A stretch of DNA of 64,000 nt from Leptospira biflexa serovar Patoc strain 'Patoc 1 (Paris)' (GCF_000017685.1 NC_010602.1:1257501-1321500); one strand, 5' to 3'; counted from the stretch's first letter, positions 1 through 8,585 are shown. The notes: generated by a model not told the origin, from the letters alone. Numbers and translations are program-made.

Positions 1-837
1 TTTGATATTACCTATCTTTTCTAACGGACTTGTAATTTGCAAAAGAGAGTCTGGACTCACATGCAAATATATCATTGTACTTTTGATATCAGCATGACCT
101 AATAGTTTTTGGATGTATACCAAACTATAACCATCCTCCAAAAGATGGGTAGCGAATGAATGCCTAAGAGTATGTACTGTAGCATATTTTTGTATTTTTG
201 ATAAGTTTCGAATTTTTTGAAAAGCAGCTTGGATCGTGCGAGGACTGATGGGAATATTTTTTCCCTTTTGTGAAAAGAATAAATACGATTTTGGATTATA
301 AATTTCTAGGTATTGTCTTAAAAGCAAAGCTGTTTTATCGGCTAAAATTGCATACCTCCCGTGACCACCTTTCCCCGAACGAATAAAGATAGCCTTTCTT
401 TCAAAATCTATATCACTTAACTGTAGGCTAAGCCCTTCTCCAATTCGAATCCCAGAAGAATAAAGTAAGGTAAAAATAGACTTTTCACACACAGACGTAC
501 AATTTCCGAGAAAGTTTGTAACTTCTGTTTGACTAAATACAGCAACAGCTTTGCGTTTTCGTTTTGGGAAGGGAACTAATTCCAACATATCTTTTCGATC
601 ACGAAGAGAATAAAAAAACAAAAAAGCACAATAAAAGAGCACTAAAGTAGAATCTGTTTTGTTTGATTGTCGTAAATTAAGAAAAAAATTATATATGTCA
701 ATTGGTTGCAAATCCAAAGGAGATTTTTGAAAGTATCTTACTAACCTAGACATACACAACGTATAACTTCGTATTGTCTTTTGTGCATAACCATGCACTA
801 TCATATCGGAAATCATTTTATCTTTTAACATACCCAT
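1..837 (-). CDS. Tyrosine recombinase/integrase, 3' end outside the window
   Basis: Site-specific recombinase of the phage-integrase/XerCD superfamily, which cuts and rejoins DNA through a tyrosine. The reading frame is open for 279 codons from the ATG at 837 to the window edge, so the stop codon is not seen. An N-terminal SAM-like core-binding region is followed by the catalytic domain with the full set of residues: Arg131 (SSGIRIGEG), Lys156 (RSGKGG), His222 and Arg225 ([11 protein letters not shown]), His248 (LLGHADIK) and Tyr257 (MIYLHV). It is probably active. Length and motifs resemble stand-alone integrases rather than integron IntI; I do not see the extra IntI insertion. It borders a rearranged region and could have mobilised neighbouring DNA, but no attachment site could be assigned. 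Confidence 0.9.
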   Translation of the reverse strand, partial: MGMLKDKMISDMIVHGYAQKTIRSYTLCMSRLVRYFQKSPLDLQPIDIYNFFLNLRQSNKTDSTLVLFYCAFLFFYSLRDRKDMLELVPFPKRKRKAVAVFSQTEVTNFLGNCTSVCEKSIFTLLYSSGIRIGEGLSLQLSDIDFERKAIFIRSGKGGHGRYAILADKTALLLRQYLEIYNPKSYLFFSQKGKNIPISPRTIQAAFQKIRNLSKIQKYATVHTLRHSFATHLLEDGYSLVYIQKLLGHADIKSTMIYLHVSPDSLLQITSPLEKIGNIK

Positions 838-909
838 AAGTACAAAGGACAGAATGTACAGGAGAATAAAAAGAATTTAAAATGATTTTATGGTATATCT
901 AGGTTGTTA

Positions 910-2187
910 TCATTTTTTTAGTAAATCGACAATTTTTTGATGTCCATTTTCTATAGCTAAACTTAAGGCAGTTTCTCCCTTTTTATTTTTGAGAAGGGGA
1001 TTCGCCTTATTTTCTAATAAAATTTTTACTATTTCCAGACTTCCATCTCTTGCGGCTAAAATCAAGGGAGTTTGGCCTTCCATAGAATCTCCTCGATCGA
1101 TGTCACATCCTAGTGAAATTAATTCTCTGACGATTGTTTCATTTTTGACTAAAACAGCCACAATCAAAGGAGTTTGGCCAAATTCATTGGATGCTTCTAA
1201 ATTTGCTCCATTCTTTGTGATGGATTTTACAAAATCCAAAGACCCACCTTGGATTGCCCAAAAAAGTGGAGTATATTTATGTTCGTCTACTTCATTAACG
1301 TCCACACCCGTTAGGCGGAGTGCATCAAATAGAAAAATATGGTTTTCTCTTGCTGCGTAAATCCAAAGTAATTTTTTCCTTCGTGTATAATCTAAGAAGA
1401 ATAAGGAAATCAAAAGAAATATTAATAAAAAAATAGTGAAGGCCCTTTTGGCAGCGTATTTTGTATCAGGATGGAAGAAAAAAGTAGAATTCTCTCCCAA
1501 AATACTGAGAACAGATTTGTATTTTTTAAGAATTAAATACACCAAAATCAAGTTAGTCGGTAGTGTAAATGCTATCAAATAAGGTATGTTTACAATTTTT
1601 CCATTCCCGGCATATAAAACAAAATAAATAGGGAAAAGTAAGATCAGAAATCCATAAATCGTTATACTCTGTGCAATGTATCCTTTTGTGGATCCACCTT
1701 TGGTAAGCAAAAGCCCTCTATGGAAACTCATTAGTTGCAACAATAAAGAGGAAAGGATAGCCCAAATGACCGAACTCAAAATTTGTAAAGAAGGAAGTGG
1801 TATGGGCATGTCCCAACGATTTTTAGTCATACCAACATAAAGACCCGCGAGGATGGCAACACCACCAACGAGCCAAAGAGAAAAGAAAACACGAATCGAA
1901 TGTCTTGCCCTTCTCATTCTTAAGGTTTTATCTTCAACGATGTCTTCTTCGCCAAGGATATCTTCTACGGCAGAGGCAGCACGTAAGGTTCCAAAAACAG
2001 AGACCGCAATATAATAACAAAGAAACGAAGCGGCTAGGAGATTTCGTTTCCAAGAAACATCACCGGATATATAACGAACAAAAACGATCACAAGAAAAGC
2101 CAAAATTGGCGGAGTAAACAAACGAATGATGGAAATCAATCCGCCGCGAAATGGGTTCATCTCAGGAAGGTTTTTGTCTCTATTCAT
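910..2187 (-). CDS. Membrane protein with C-terminal ankyrin repeats
   Basis: The N-terminal two thirds carry about seven hydrophobic segments, and the last ~150 residues form four ankyrin repeats (YTPLFWAIQGGSLDFVKSI, GQTPLIVAVL, GQTPLILAARDGSLEIVK, GETALSLAIENGHQKIV). I prefer the ATG at 2187, which begins one base after the stop of the upstream gene; a GTG in the same frame at 2211 would overlap that gene. The tight junction suggests translational coupling in an operon with the beta-helix/cytochrome and di-heme peroxidase genes. Ankyrin proteins next to peroxide-detoxifying enzymes are known in other bacteria (AnkB beside KatB in Pseudomonas), so a support role for the periplasmic heme enzymes is a reasonable inference. 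No enzymatic domain is visible. Confidence 0.85.
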   Translation of the reverse strand: MNRDKNLPEMNPFRGGLISIIRLFTPPILAFLVIVFVRYISGDVSWKRNLLAASFLCYYIAVSVFGTLRAASAVEDILGEEDIVEDKTLRMRRARHSIRVFFSLWLVGGVAILAGLYVGMTKNRWDMPIPLPSLQILSSVIWAILSSLLLQLMSFHRGLLLTKGGSTKGYIAQSITIYGFLILLFPIYFVLYAGNGKIVNIPYLIAFTLPTNLILVYLILKKYKSVLSILGENSTFFFHPDTKYAAKRAFTIFLLIFLLISLFFLDYTRRKKLLWIYAARENHIFLFDALRLTGVDVNEVDEHKYTPLFWAIQGGSLDFVKSITKNGANLEASNEFGQTPLIVAVLVKNETIVRELISLGCDIDRGDSMEGQTPLILAARDGSLEIVKILLENKANPLLKNKKGETALSLAIENGHQKIVDLLKK

Positions 2188-2188
2188 A

Positions 2189-3715
2189 TTATTTTGCCAC
2201 CCCTTTGGCACCTTCGTCTTTTAAATTCAAAATATAATTTGCAACAGCTGTTAGCTTTTCGTTACCCAAATACTTTTGAGAAGGCATTTCAATAAATCCT
2301 TCTCTTACTTTTTTGGGCATGGAAGCGAAAGAAACGACTCCATAAACATCCTTCTTATACTTTTCTTGAATTTCTTTGATTGGAGGACCCACGGTACGTA
2401 AAGTCATTGAGTGACAACCAGAGCAAACAGCTCCAAACACTTGTTTCCCGAGTTCGCGTTCATCCGATTTTGATTCTCCAAGCTTCGGGTCACCGATCAT
2501 AGTTTTAATTTTTTCGGTAGTGTCTGTCGGCTTACAAATTCCGTAAGAACTTGTTCCAATTTTTGTAACAGAATCAGGAGAATTCAAACAATTGTCTTTA
2601 CCTTTCCCCGAAGCCACAACATCGTATCCTTCCGGAAAAATCCCCACCTTCCCACCATTAGGTGATTCCGGAATCGGGTTCCCAGAAAAGACAACTCTAA
2701 TCACATAAAAAAGCCAGGAGATAATATCATTCCACTTCCGTTTCCCATTATCGATAAAAACGTTTTCTAACACTTTATTTCGGTCTGGATTTGGTTCTAC
2801 ATCTGGATCCGGTGATTTTGAATTAGGAAGTAAGTTGTTATCACCAATTCCAATTCCGGCAAAACTATTTCTGCGAATGATATTTCCCTCAATCGTAACT
2901 TCGTCCCCTGCCATTACACCAATTCCGATTCCAGGAGGAACACCGGCAACAAGGGCACCCGGTTCCGCAAAATTTCTATGGTTGTTATCAAATATAAAGT
3001 TCTTTCGAATGATTACGTTTTCTACTTTTTTTAGTGGTAATCCTGGTAATGCAAAAGCAACAATTCCTGCTGAATTATCGTAAACAGTATTTCCTTCAAT
3101 TAGCACATTCGTTGAGTTTTCGATTTCGATTCCAATGACACTTCCGTATACTTCATTTCGTCTAACATCAACATTGTGACACATCCCAATATAAATGGCC
3201 GCATCAGCAATTCCTAAACTAACCGTATCCTCCACAACTACATTCGTTCCCATTGTTGGATAAATTCCGTAAATACCAGTATTTTCTACGATGAGTTTTC
3301 GCATGGTAATATTACCGGCACCTTGGGTCATCACACCATTTGCTTTATAATTTTTAATATGGAAGTTTTCAATTAGAAAGTTGGCACCAGATCCAATCAC
3401 ACCATCATTTAACTTTCCTTCTCCATCTAACACAGGCCACTTGCCATTGAGAATCACACCGGATAAAGTAAAATGAGTTTTATCTACGAACAAAAATTCA
3501 TTGTAAACGCCGGGATATACTTTGACAGTATCTCCTTTTTCTAGGGAATCGATTGCCTTCTGAATGGACTCTCCTTCATGAACTTCCAAAGTACGAGAAA
3601 AAACTTGTGTAGACAAAAAGAAGAAAAAGAGAATCACAAAGGAGAATGGCAAAGTATTCTTTTGATGAAAGATCTTAAAAACACTAAAGGATAGAAACTT
3701 TTTTTTAAAACTCAT
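2189..3715 (-). CDS. Secreted parallel beta-helix protein fused to a cytochrome c domain
   Basis: The signal peptide has the hydrophobic core FSFVILFFFFLSTQVF. Residues ~40-330 are Asn/Gly-rich repeats of NosD/right-handed beta-helix type, for example NVVVEDTVSLG, NVDVRRNEVYG, NVLIEGNTVYDN and NVIIRKNFIFDN. The C-terminal ~80 residues are a mono-heme cytochrome c: heme motif CSGCH at ~431-435 and a probable axial Met near residue 477 (FIEMPSQKYL). The ATG at 3715 shares one base with the stop of the upstream peroxidase gene. It should sit in the periplasm. A beta-helix with its own heme suggests a scaffold or polysaccharide/metal-binding protein that exchanges electrons with the neighbouring di-heme enzyme. 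That functional link is inference. Confidence 0.88.
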   Translation of the reverse strand: MSFKKKFLSFSVFKIFHQKNTLPFSFVILFFFFLSTQVFSRTLEVHEGESIQKAIDSLEKGDTVKVYPGVYNEFLFVDKTHFTLSGVILNGKWPVLDGEGKLNDGVIGSGANFLIENFHIKNYKANGVMTQGAGNITMRKLIVENTGIYGIYPTMGTNVVVEDTVSLGIADAAIYIGMCHNVDVRRNEVYGSVIGIEIENSTNVLIEGNTVYDNSAGIVAFALPGLPLKKVENVIIRKNFIFDNNHRNFAEPGALVAGVPPGIGIGVMAGDEVTIEGNIIRRNSFAGIGIGDNNLLPNSKSPDPDVEPNPDRNKVLENVFIDNGKRKWNDIISWLFYVIRVVFSGNPIPESPNGGKVGIFPEGYDVVASGKGKDNCLNSPDSVTKIGTSSYGICKPTDTTEKIKTMIGDPKLGESKSDERELGKQVFGAVCSGCHSMTLRTVGPPIKEIQEKYKKDVYGVVSFASMPKKVREGFIEMPSQKYLGNEKLTAVANYILNLKDEGAKGVAK

Positions 3716-4953
3716 TATTTTATAGAACTCCGATTTTGAAATGATTCAAATTCTAGTGCAACTGGTAGACCCGAAGGGACCGACTTAGGAAATTTTGGCA
3801 TACTAGTTTCATCAGTCAATGTATTCAGAAAAGAAATGATTGAGCTAATCTCTTTTTTACTGAGTCCCATTTTTCTGACATGCCAATGAATTCTGAGATC
3901 ACTCGGTGCTCCGTTCCCTCTTCCCCCACCCTCATTATAAAAACGAATCACTTCTTCTAAAGTATTCAAATTTCCCGCATGCATATAAGGGGCCGTTTTA
4001 GCTATATTTCTCAAACTAGGAACCCGGAAGGCTCCTCTGAGTAAGTCTTGGCCAGTAATGGTTTCTCTTCCAAAGTCGCGTTCTTTCGAATCCAAAACAC
4101 CAATCGTTGCAAAAACATTATTAGTAAACATAGGAGGAGGATGGCATTCGGCACAGCGGGCCACAAAAGACCGGAAAACATTATAACCCAACAACTCTTC
4201 TGTGTTCAATGCTTCTTTATCTCCTGTAGACCACTTGTCAAACCGACTACTGAAAGAGACTAGTGACCTCTCAAAAGTGGATAAAGCGTCAATCACAAGT
4301 GATGCTGAAATTTTTGATCCCTTTTCACCATAAGCTTGTCTAAACATTTTTTTATAATCAGAATTTTCGTTTAACCTTGATTCAATGATTTCTGGCGAAC
4401 TCCCCATTTCATCAGGCGAATAAAGTGGTCCTTCTGCTTGGTCTTCTAAGTGGGAAGCTCTTCCCTCCCAAAACAAATTCTTCATATAAACCACATTCCA
4501 CAAACTTGGGGCCGATCGTTTGAGTATAACTCCATTTTTTCGCATCGGTCCATAACCAATACCGCCTCTCCCTATACTTTGTTTCTGTCCGTCAGAGAGA
4601 CTATAGGCTGGGTGGTGACAATGAGCACATGACAATTGTTTATCGCCAGAGAGAATGGGATCAAAAAATAAATACCTTCCCAAGTCAATGACTTTGGGAT
4701 CTAACTTAACTAAGGGAAGAGTTTGACCAAGGCCCCCATTTTTTTCCAAAGAGGGAACATAGCGATAGTCAATCGCACAAAAACCTTTTTCAAGTTTTAG
4801 TCCCGAAGGGCAAACAGTCGAAAGGTGGAAATCTAAAGGAGGTTCCACTACTTCAAATTTGGATAACTCTGGAATGATTCTAGTCTCAGCCTTTGAACAA
4901 TCATAAAGGATGAGGACAGAGGTTATGAATCCAAAAACAAACCAATACTTCAC
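3715..4953 (-). CDS. Di-heme cytochrome c peroxidase / MauG-family lipoprotein
   Basis: Periplasmic di-heme enzyme of the bacterial CcpA/MauG superfamily (about 412 residues). The N-terminus has a lipobox-like signal (SVLILYDCS), suggesting membrane anchoring. Two c-type heme motifs are present: CAHCH in the first half and CAECH in the second. The family signature near the C-terminus is intact (RVPSLRNIAKTAPYMHAG, then LEEVIRFYNEGGG). Known members reduce H2O2 or make long-range oxidations of partner proteins; which applies here cannot be told from sequence. First gene of a three-gene operon running leftwards, overlapping the next gene by one base. Confidence 0.93.
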   Translation of the reverse strand: MKYWFVFGFITSVLILYDCSKAETRIIPELSKFEVVEPPLDFHLSTVCPSGLKLEKGFCAIDYRYVPSLEKNGGLGQTLPLVKLDPKVIDLGRYLFFDPILSGDKQLSCAHCHHPAYSLSDGQKQSIGRGGIGYGPMRKNGVILKRSAPSLWNVVYMKNLFWEGRASHLEDQAEGPLYSPDEMGSSPEIIESRLNENSDYKKMFRQAYGEKGSKISASLVIDALSTFERSLVSFSSRFDKWSTGDKEALNTEELLGYNVFRSFVARCAECHPPPMFTNNVFATIGVLDSKERDFGRETITGQDLLRGAFRVPSLRNIAKTAPYMHAGNLNTLEEVIRFYNEGGGRGNGAPSDLRIHWHVRKMGLSKKEISSIISFLNTLTDETSMPKFPKSVPSGLPVALEFESFQNRSSIK

Positions 4954-5151
4954 AAGACAAAGGAAACATAATGAGAAAAAGTGAAAAATCTTTTTAATTT
5001 AAGATCAAAAAAAGAAAATAAGACATTTTGCCATAATAAATATCAATATGCGGAGACACATTGATATTTATCAAGTGATCAAAACCCACTCCCTCTTTCC
5101 TATCCTCTACTCACCGACTCAAAGGATTCTCCCTCTAACTAAAATCAGATA

Positions 5152-5502
5152 TTAGATTGTATTTTCTTCCATTTTTGCTTGGAACAAAAGAAAACCTAAA
5201 GTGGAGATGACTCCTCCAAAAAATATAAACAACTCTGGCCCAAAACCTTTTGTTTCCCAATTGGTTCCGGCAATTAACAAATAGATGACGGGAGCAATGT
5301 ATTGGTTGATAAACAAAGCAGCAAAGGTCAATTGGTTAGCCAGTCCCCCTTTTAAAAATTTCCAAAGAAACAAGTTGGGATTTGATAAAATTGTAGAAAG
5401 AGCAAGAGTCGCCATAAAAACCATCTCGAGTGGGGATATGCCAACGCGAGGATCCATTGCCATACTGAGATACGTTGGATTTTGGAAGATATGTCCTATC
5501 AA
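5152..5502 (-). pseudogene. C-terminal half of a membrane protein, separated by an in-frame TGA
   Basis: This 116-residue stretch has three to four hydrophobic segments and lies in exactly the same frame as the gene upstream (5509-5955). Only a TGA at 5511-5509 and the codons ATT AGT separate them. Read through, the protein would run ...DDILIHLALVPG-stop-ISLIGHIFQ... without loss of hydrophobic pattern. The nominal start here is a TTG with no convincing ribosome binding site. I therefore treat it as the distal part of a single ~270-residue membrane protein broken by a nonsense codon. Independent re-initiation or a sequencing error cannot be excluded. Function unknown. Confidence 0.6.
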
Positions 5503-5508
5503 ACTAAT

Positions 5509-5955
5509 TCATCCAGGAACAAGCGCTAGGTGGATCAAAATATCATCAAGAATCCAAATGCTTTTGGGAGTTTTGCGGAGATACAAAAGGATCTCATAAA
5601 TACTAAAAAACACAAGACCAATGGATGTAAAAACAGAAGTCATCACTAGAGTAGACTTAGGATTGATATGAACCGCTGGAGCCGATAACAACATCAAAAT
5701 GGAAGAAATATTGCCACCACCCACAATCATTAAAAAGGCAAGATTGGCTGTAAAAGGCCAGAGATGGAAATGTCTCGTGGAAAGTCGCAAACCCACAATC
5801 ACGAGTAGCGAAATGGCTGTAAAAATAGACAATACGGGACCATCGGTTCTATAAAACAAAGGAACACCAAAAACCCAAGCACCTAACACAATTAAAGTCC
5901 CTATCAAAATCGTAATATCAAGAATTTCGGCCCAGGTCCCAAAACGTTTTTCCAT
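5509..5955 (-). pseudogene. N-terminal half of an interrupted multi-pass membrane protein
   Basis: Begins at the ATG at 5955, which has a strong ribosome binding site (AGGAGAAGGAGAG) 7-8 bases upstream; the longer frame to 6018 adds a Lys-rich leader that is probably not translated. Contains about five hydrophobic helices (ILDITILIGTLIVLGAWVFG, ILSIFTAISLLVIVGLR-like segments and others). It stops at a TGA at 5511-5509, after which the same frame continues for another 116 residues of membrane protein. Either the gene has decayed recently or the short form is what the cell makes. I do not recognise the family. Confidence 0.65.
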
Positions 5956-6109
5956 ACAGCTCTCCTTCTCCTCTAAACTGCATTGATTGGCCTTGGTTTT
6001 TCTTTTTTTGCAATTCAAATTTTGCCTTCAGAATCTTTGAAACAAAAGAAGGGAAAGATTTGAATTTCTTTCATAAGAATTTCATCGTAGAAAAACGCTT
6101 AGGTGGTCT

Positions 6110-6784
6110 ATGACAACAAAGAAAAAGGTTCCGAAAATTCCTTCAAAAAATACAAACCCGACTCCCGTTCTCACTGAATCAGGAAGGATGGTGGCTTATA
6201 GCGACGCTACTTTTTCTATTGCTCTCACTCTCATGGCTTTAGAAATCAAAATCCCTCATCCCGAAGAAATTGGGGGAAGTAGTTTACTCTTTGCTCTTTT
6301 AGAAAGATGGCCAAGTTTTTTAAGTTTCTTTATTAGCTTTATGATCATCACTGTGGTCTGGACAAACCATCATACCATCTTTCGGCACATAAAATACGTA
6401 GATCATAACCTAATGATCTTAAATAACCTGCTTTTGTTAAACGTAATTTTCATTCCTTTCTGTTCCGAAATGCTCGGCGAATACATGTTACAAAACAATG
6501 CAAATGCAAAATTTGCAGTTTTTCTTTATGGAGCTTGGATTGCCATCGGAGGGATCCCGTTCAATCTAGTTTGGAGGTATGGAGTCAAAAAGAAAGAACT
6601 ACTCAATCCCGAATCCAACCCAATCGAAATCAAAAAAATCACTTCGCATTTTATCAAAGGCCCTTATATCTACGCCTTCGTCACCATATTATCCTTTTTG
6701 AATATATGGCTTAGCATCATTGGATTCGGAATTCTCATTTTATTTTTTCTCGTCCCTACCGCTTGGTTATTGCGAAAGAAGTAA
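6110..6784 (+). CDS. TMEM175/DUF1211-family membrane protein (putative K+ channel)
   Basis: 224 residues with six predicted membrane helices. The first helix carries the family hallmark, an F-S-D-like motif followed by a hydrophobic run (MVAYSDATFSIALTLMALEI), which lines the pore in bacterial TMEM175 potassium channels. Family members conduct K+ as tetramers of a single six-helix repeat in bacteria. The canonical Phe of FSD is Tyr here. A ribosome binding site (AGGTGG) lies 5-6 bases before the ATG. It stands alone, divergent from the interrupted membrane-protein gene. Confident on family, less on ion selectivity. Confidence 0.82.
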   Translation: MTTKKKVPKIPSKNTNPTPVLTESGRMVAYSDATFSIALTLMALEIKIPHPEEIGGSSLLFALLERWPSFLSFFISFMIITVVWTNHHTIFRHIKYVDHNLMILNNLLLLNVIFIPFCSEMLGEYMLQNNANAKFAVFLYGAWIAIGGIPFNLVWRYGVKKKELLNPESNPIEIKKITSHFIKGPYIYAFVTILSFLNIWLSIIGFGILILFFLVPTAWLLRKK

Positions 6785-6941
6785 GAGAGCTGGCATGAGG
6801 GCGTTCCCAATGGGATTGGAGTTTCATTGATTGAAAGTTTAAGGGTCGGGCTACTCCGGGGTGCGCTGACGCTCCCGTCTCCCGCCATCTAACTATGGCA
6901 GGCGACCAAGCCCGCCGTATCCCTAACGCGGGGAGGGTGGA
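6785..6941. other. GC-rich non-coding island with imperfect inverted repeats
   Basis: About 150 bases of clearly higher GC content than the surroundings. It contains an imperfect hairpin around 6888-6905 (GCCAT, loop CTAACT, ATGGC) and several CCC/GGG-rich blocks. No reading frame is convincing. It lies between the TMEM175-like gene and a restriction-gene tail, and may be a leftover of an inserted element or an intergenic repeat. Confidence 0.4.
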
Positions 6942-7178
6942 TTATTTGTGACTGTATTTATCTGACACTAATTCGTTCGCGATACGCTCTGCTTGCTTCA
7001 GCACAGTTTCCGTTGCTAACATTTGCATATCGGGCGGATAACCATACTGCCTTAGAATTCTTTTATCACTTAGGAACTTCATAAGAGTTTTTCCAATACG
7101 AAGTCCCCATATCCAGAAACGATTCCTAATATTCGAGACAGATTCCCCATTATAGGAAGCCAGTGAGCTTAAAGGCGA
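6942..7178 (-). pseudogene. Remnant of a type I restriction enzyme R subunit (C-terminal tail)
   Basis: A frame without a start codon is open from 7178 to a TAA at 6944-6942 and encodes a tail with the pattern YGYPPDMQMLATETVLKQAE. That pattern resembles the extreme C-terminus of HsdR proteins (YGYPPDxQxxAT-x-VLxQAE), which I recall as well conserved. The rest of the gene is missing. Its upstream part (7062-7186) is one copy of a 125-bp direct repeat found again at 8347-8471. This points to a deleted or shuffled restriction locus. The assignment rests on a short motif. Confidence 0.55.
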
Positions 7179-7186
7179 CTAAATTT
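7062..7186. repeat. 125-bp direct repeat, copy 1
   Basis: Matches 8347-8471 at 124 of 125 positions in the same orientation (offset exactly 1285; the difference is A7166 against G8451). The two copies bracket the DUF1554 lipoprotein gene. Copy 1 is part of the open frame of the hsdR-like remnant; copy 2 is cut off from it. Confidence 0.95.
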
Positions 7187-7303
7187 ACAACTCAAGCACG
7201 ACCCCTTGTGCTAAATAATTAGATTGAAGGTGGAATAAACAATAAATCATTCTCCGATCAAATGATAAATAAAGATGGAAGAAATAAAATCCAAGATAAG
7301 GTA

Positions 7304-8251
7304 TTATTGCTCAACGCAGATCAACTGTTGATTATACAAATTGCATGCATCAGGAGTCCAACCTGCTGTAATGTCGGCAATCAGAGTTGAATTACCTTGG
7401 CCCATACCTCCCGTAAAGGATCCAGAATTACTCCTCCATAAATCACAGGTATTGCTCGTATTGGTTGTCCAATTGCCATTCAATCCAGTCCAATACTTTG
7501 AATTGGCAGAAAATCTCAATGATAGTGCAGAAGTGAATAATCCGGTCGAATTTGTCGTTCCAATCACTCCTTCAAATTGGCGATATGTACGATTCGGCGC
7601 GAAAACCCAATCAATTTGTCCGTCACCGAGATTGGCACTAGTAGATGCGCTTCTCGTTACACCGTCCACAACCATTGCTTTATAGTTTCCTGTTCCAGGA
7701 TAATTCCCATCAGCCATGCAGGAAGTATCAAAATTTTTCGCACTTCCTGGGTTCGGAGGGTATCCAGAATTTGTAAGAAAAAGATTACATGGATTACATG
7801 TGGGAGAACAAATAACGGAAACTGCATCCACATCAGAATTTTTTACGAAACCATCACCATTAGTGACAGAACAGAAAAAACCCGCAGGTTGATTGAAAAC
7901 TTTTACGGAATACGAAGATCCACTCGTTAATATGTTCATAAAGTAAAAATTTTTACTGCCACTTTCAACAGATAACAGAACAATTCCATTGAGAGAAAGT
8001 TTCAATCCTGAACTGATTAAACCGGTGACAGAACCAGAGATTGAATAAAGGATAATCGTTGATATATAATCTTTACTACAAACAGGAGAAATATCTTTTG
8101 CAATGATCTTAGAAACCTGAACTTCTTTAAAGGCATCTGAACGTGGATCGCATATATTATTAATTTCTAATTTTTGGCAATCTATTAATATTAAGATCAA
8201 TAAACAAAATACTGAGACAAAAATAAAAATCCGTTGTTTCTTTGCGTTCAT
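7304..8251 (-). CDS. DUF1554-family lipoprotein
   Basis: Lipoprotein of 315 residues; the signal peptide ends in LLILILIDC, acceptable for the loose Leptospira lipobox. Next comes a short module (NNICDPRSDAF...ISPVCSKDY) also seen in other lipoproteins of this window, then a region of unknown fold. From ~155 onward it is a DUF1554 domain (CNLFLTNSGYPPNPG, YKAMVVDGVTRSAS, GQIDWVFAPNRTY, YWTGLNGNWTT, ending LICVEQ) with paired cysteines. DUF1554 is a Leptospira-enriched extracellular domain, possibly C-type-lectin-like; its ligand is unknown. The gene sits between two 125-bp direct repeats, with a perfect 15-bp inverted repeat just upstream of its start, which suggests acquisition as a unit. 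Confidence 0.88.
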   Translation of the reverse strand: MNAKKQRIFIFVSVFCLLILILIDCQKLEINNICDPRSDAFKEVQVSKIIAKDISPVCSKDYISTIILYSISGSVTGLISSGLKLSLNGIVLLSVESGSKNFYFMNILTSGSSYSVKVFNQPAGFFCSVTNGDGFVKNSDVDAVSVICSPTCNPCNLFLTNSGYPPNPGSAKNFDTSCMADGNYPGTGNYKAMVVDGVTRSASTSANLGDGQIDWVFAPNRTYRQFEGVIGTTNSTGLFTSALSLRFSANSKYWTGLNGNWTTNTSNTCDLWRSNSGSFTGGMGQGNSTLIADITAGWTPDACNLYNQQLICVEQ

Positions 8252-8283
8252 TTCGAAGCCTCTTTTAGAAGATTTTTGAATTC

Positions 8284-8320
8284 CTATTTAGTAAGCAACA
8301 ATTTATTGCTTACTAAATAG
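8284..8320. promoter_or_regulatory. Perfect 15-bp inverted repeat upstream of the DUF1554 gene
   Basis: Arms CTATTTAGTAAGCAA (8284-8298) and TTGCTTACTAAATAG (8306-8320) around a 7-base loop, beginning 33 bases upstream of the ATG at 8251. It could form a stable leader hairpin or be a binding site for a dimeric protein. No U-run follows, so a terminator is unlikely. Confidence 0.6.
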
Positions 8321-8346
8321 TGTAATTGATATGGATTTGTGTTGAA

Positions 8347-8471
8347 TTTATCACTTAGGAACTTCATAAGAGTTTTTCCAATACGAAGTCCCCATATCCA
8401 GAAACGATTCCTAATATTCGAGACAGATTCCCCATTATAGGAAGCCAGTGGGCTTAAAGGCGACTAAATTT
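8347..8471. repeat. 125-bp direct repeat, copy 2
   Basis: Second copy of the 7062-7186 repeat (one mismatch). It carries the same hsdR-remnant coding stretch without its C-terminal tail, so this copy is non-functional. It ends 115 bases before the next gene. Confidence 0.95.
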
Positions 8472-8585
8472 TTCCGTGCGCAGTGTTGATTCAACATCAA
8501 AAGTGAAACTGAAAATTTTCCAAAGTGACAAAATATCTGATCAAAATATTCTTTCACACTCAAACGAAATCCGTATAACAAGGCC

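Noticed and set aside
5509..5511. TGA as a selenocysteine codon
   Set aside because: No SECIS-like hairpin was evident, the residue context is a membrane helix junction, and I know of no selenoprotein machinery in Leptospira.
6838..6950. Possible integron attC site in the GC-rich island near the tyrosine recombinase
   Set aside because: GTTRRRY and RYYYAAC-like pieces occur but not in the required order or spacing, and the recombinase lacks the IntI-specific insertion.
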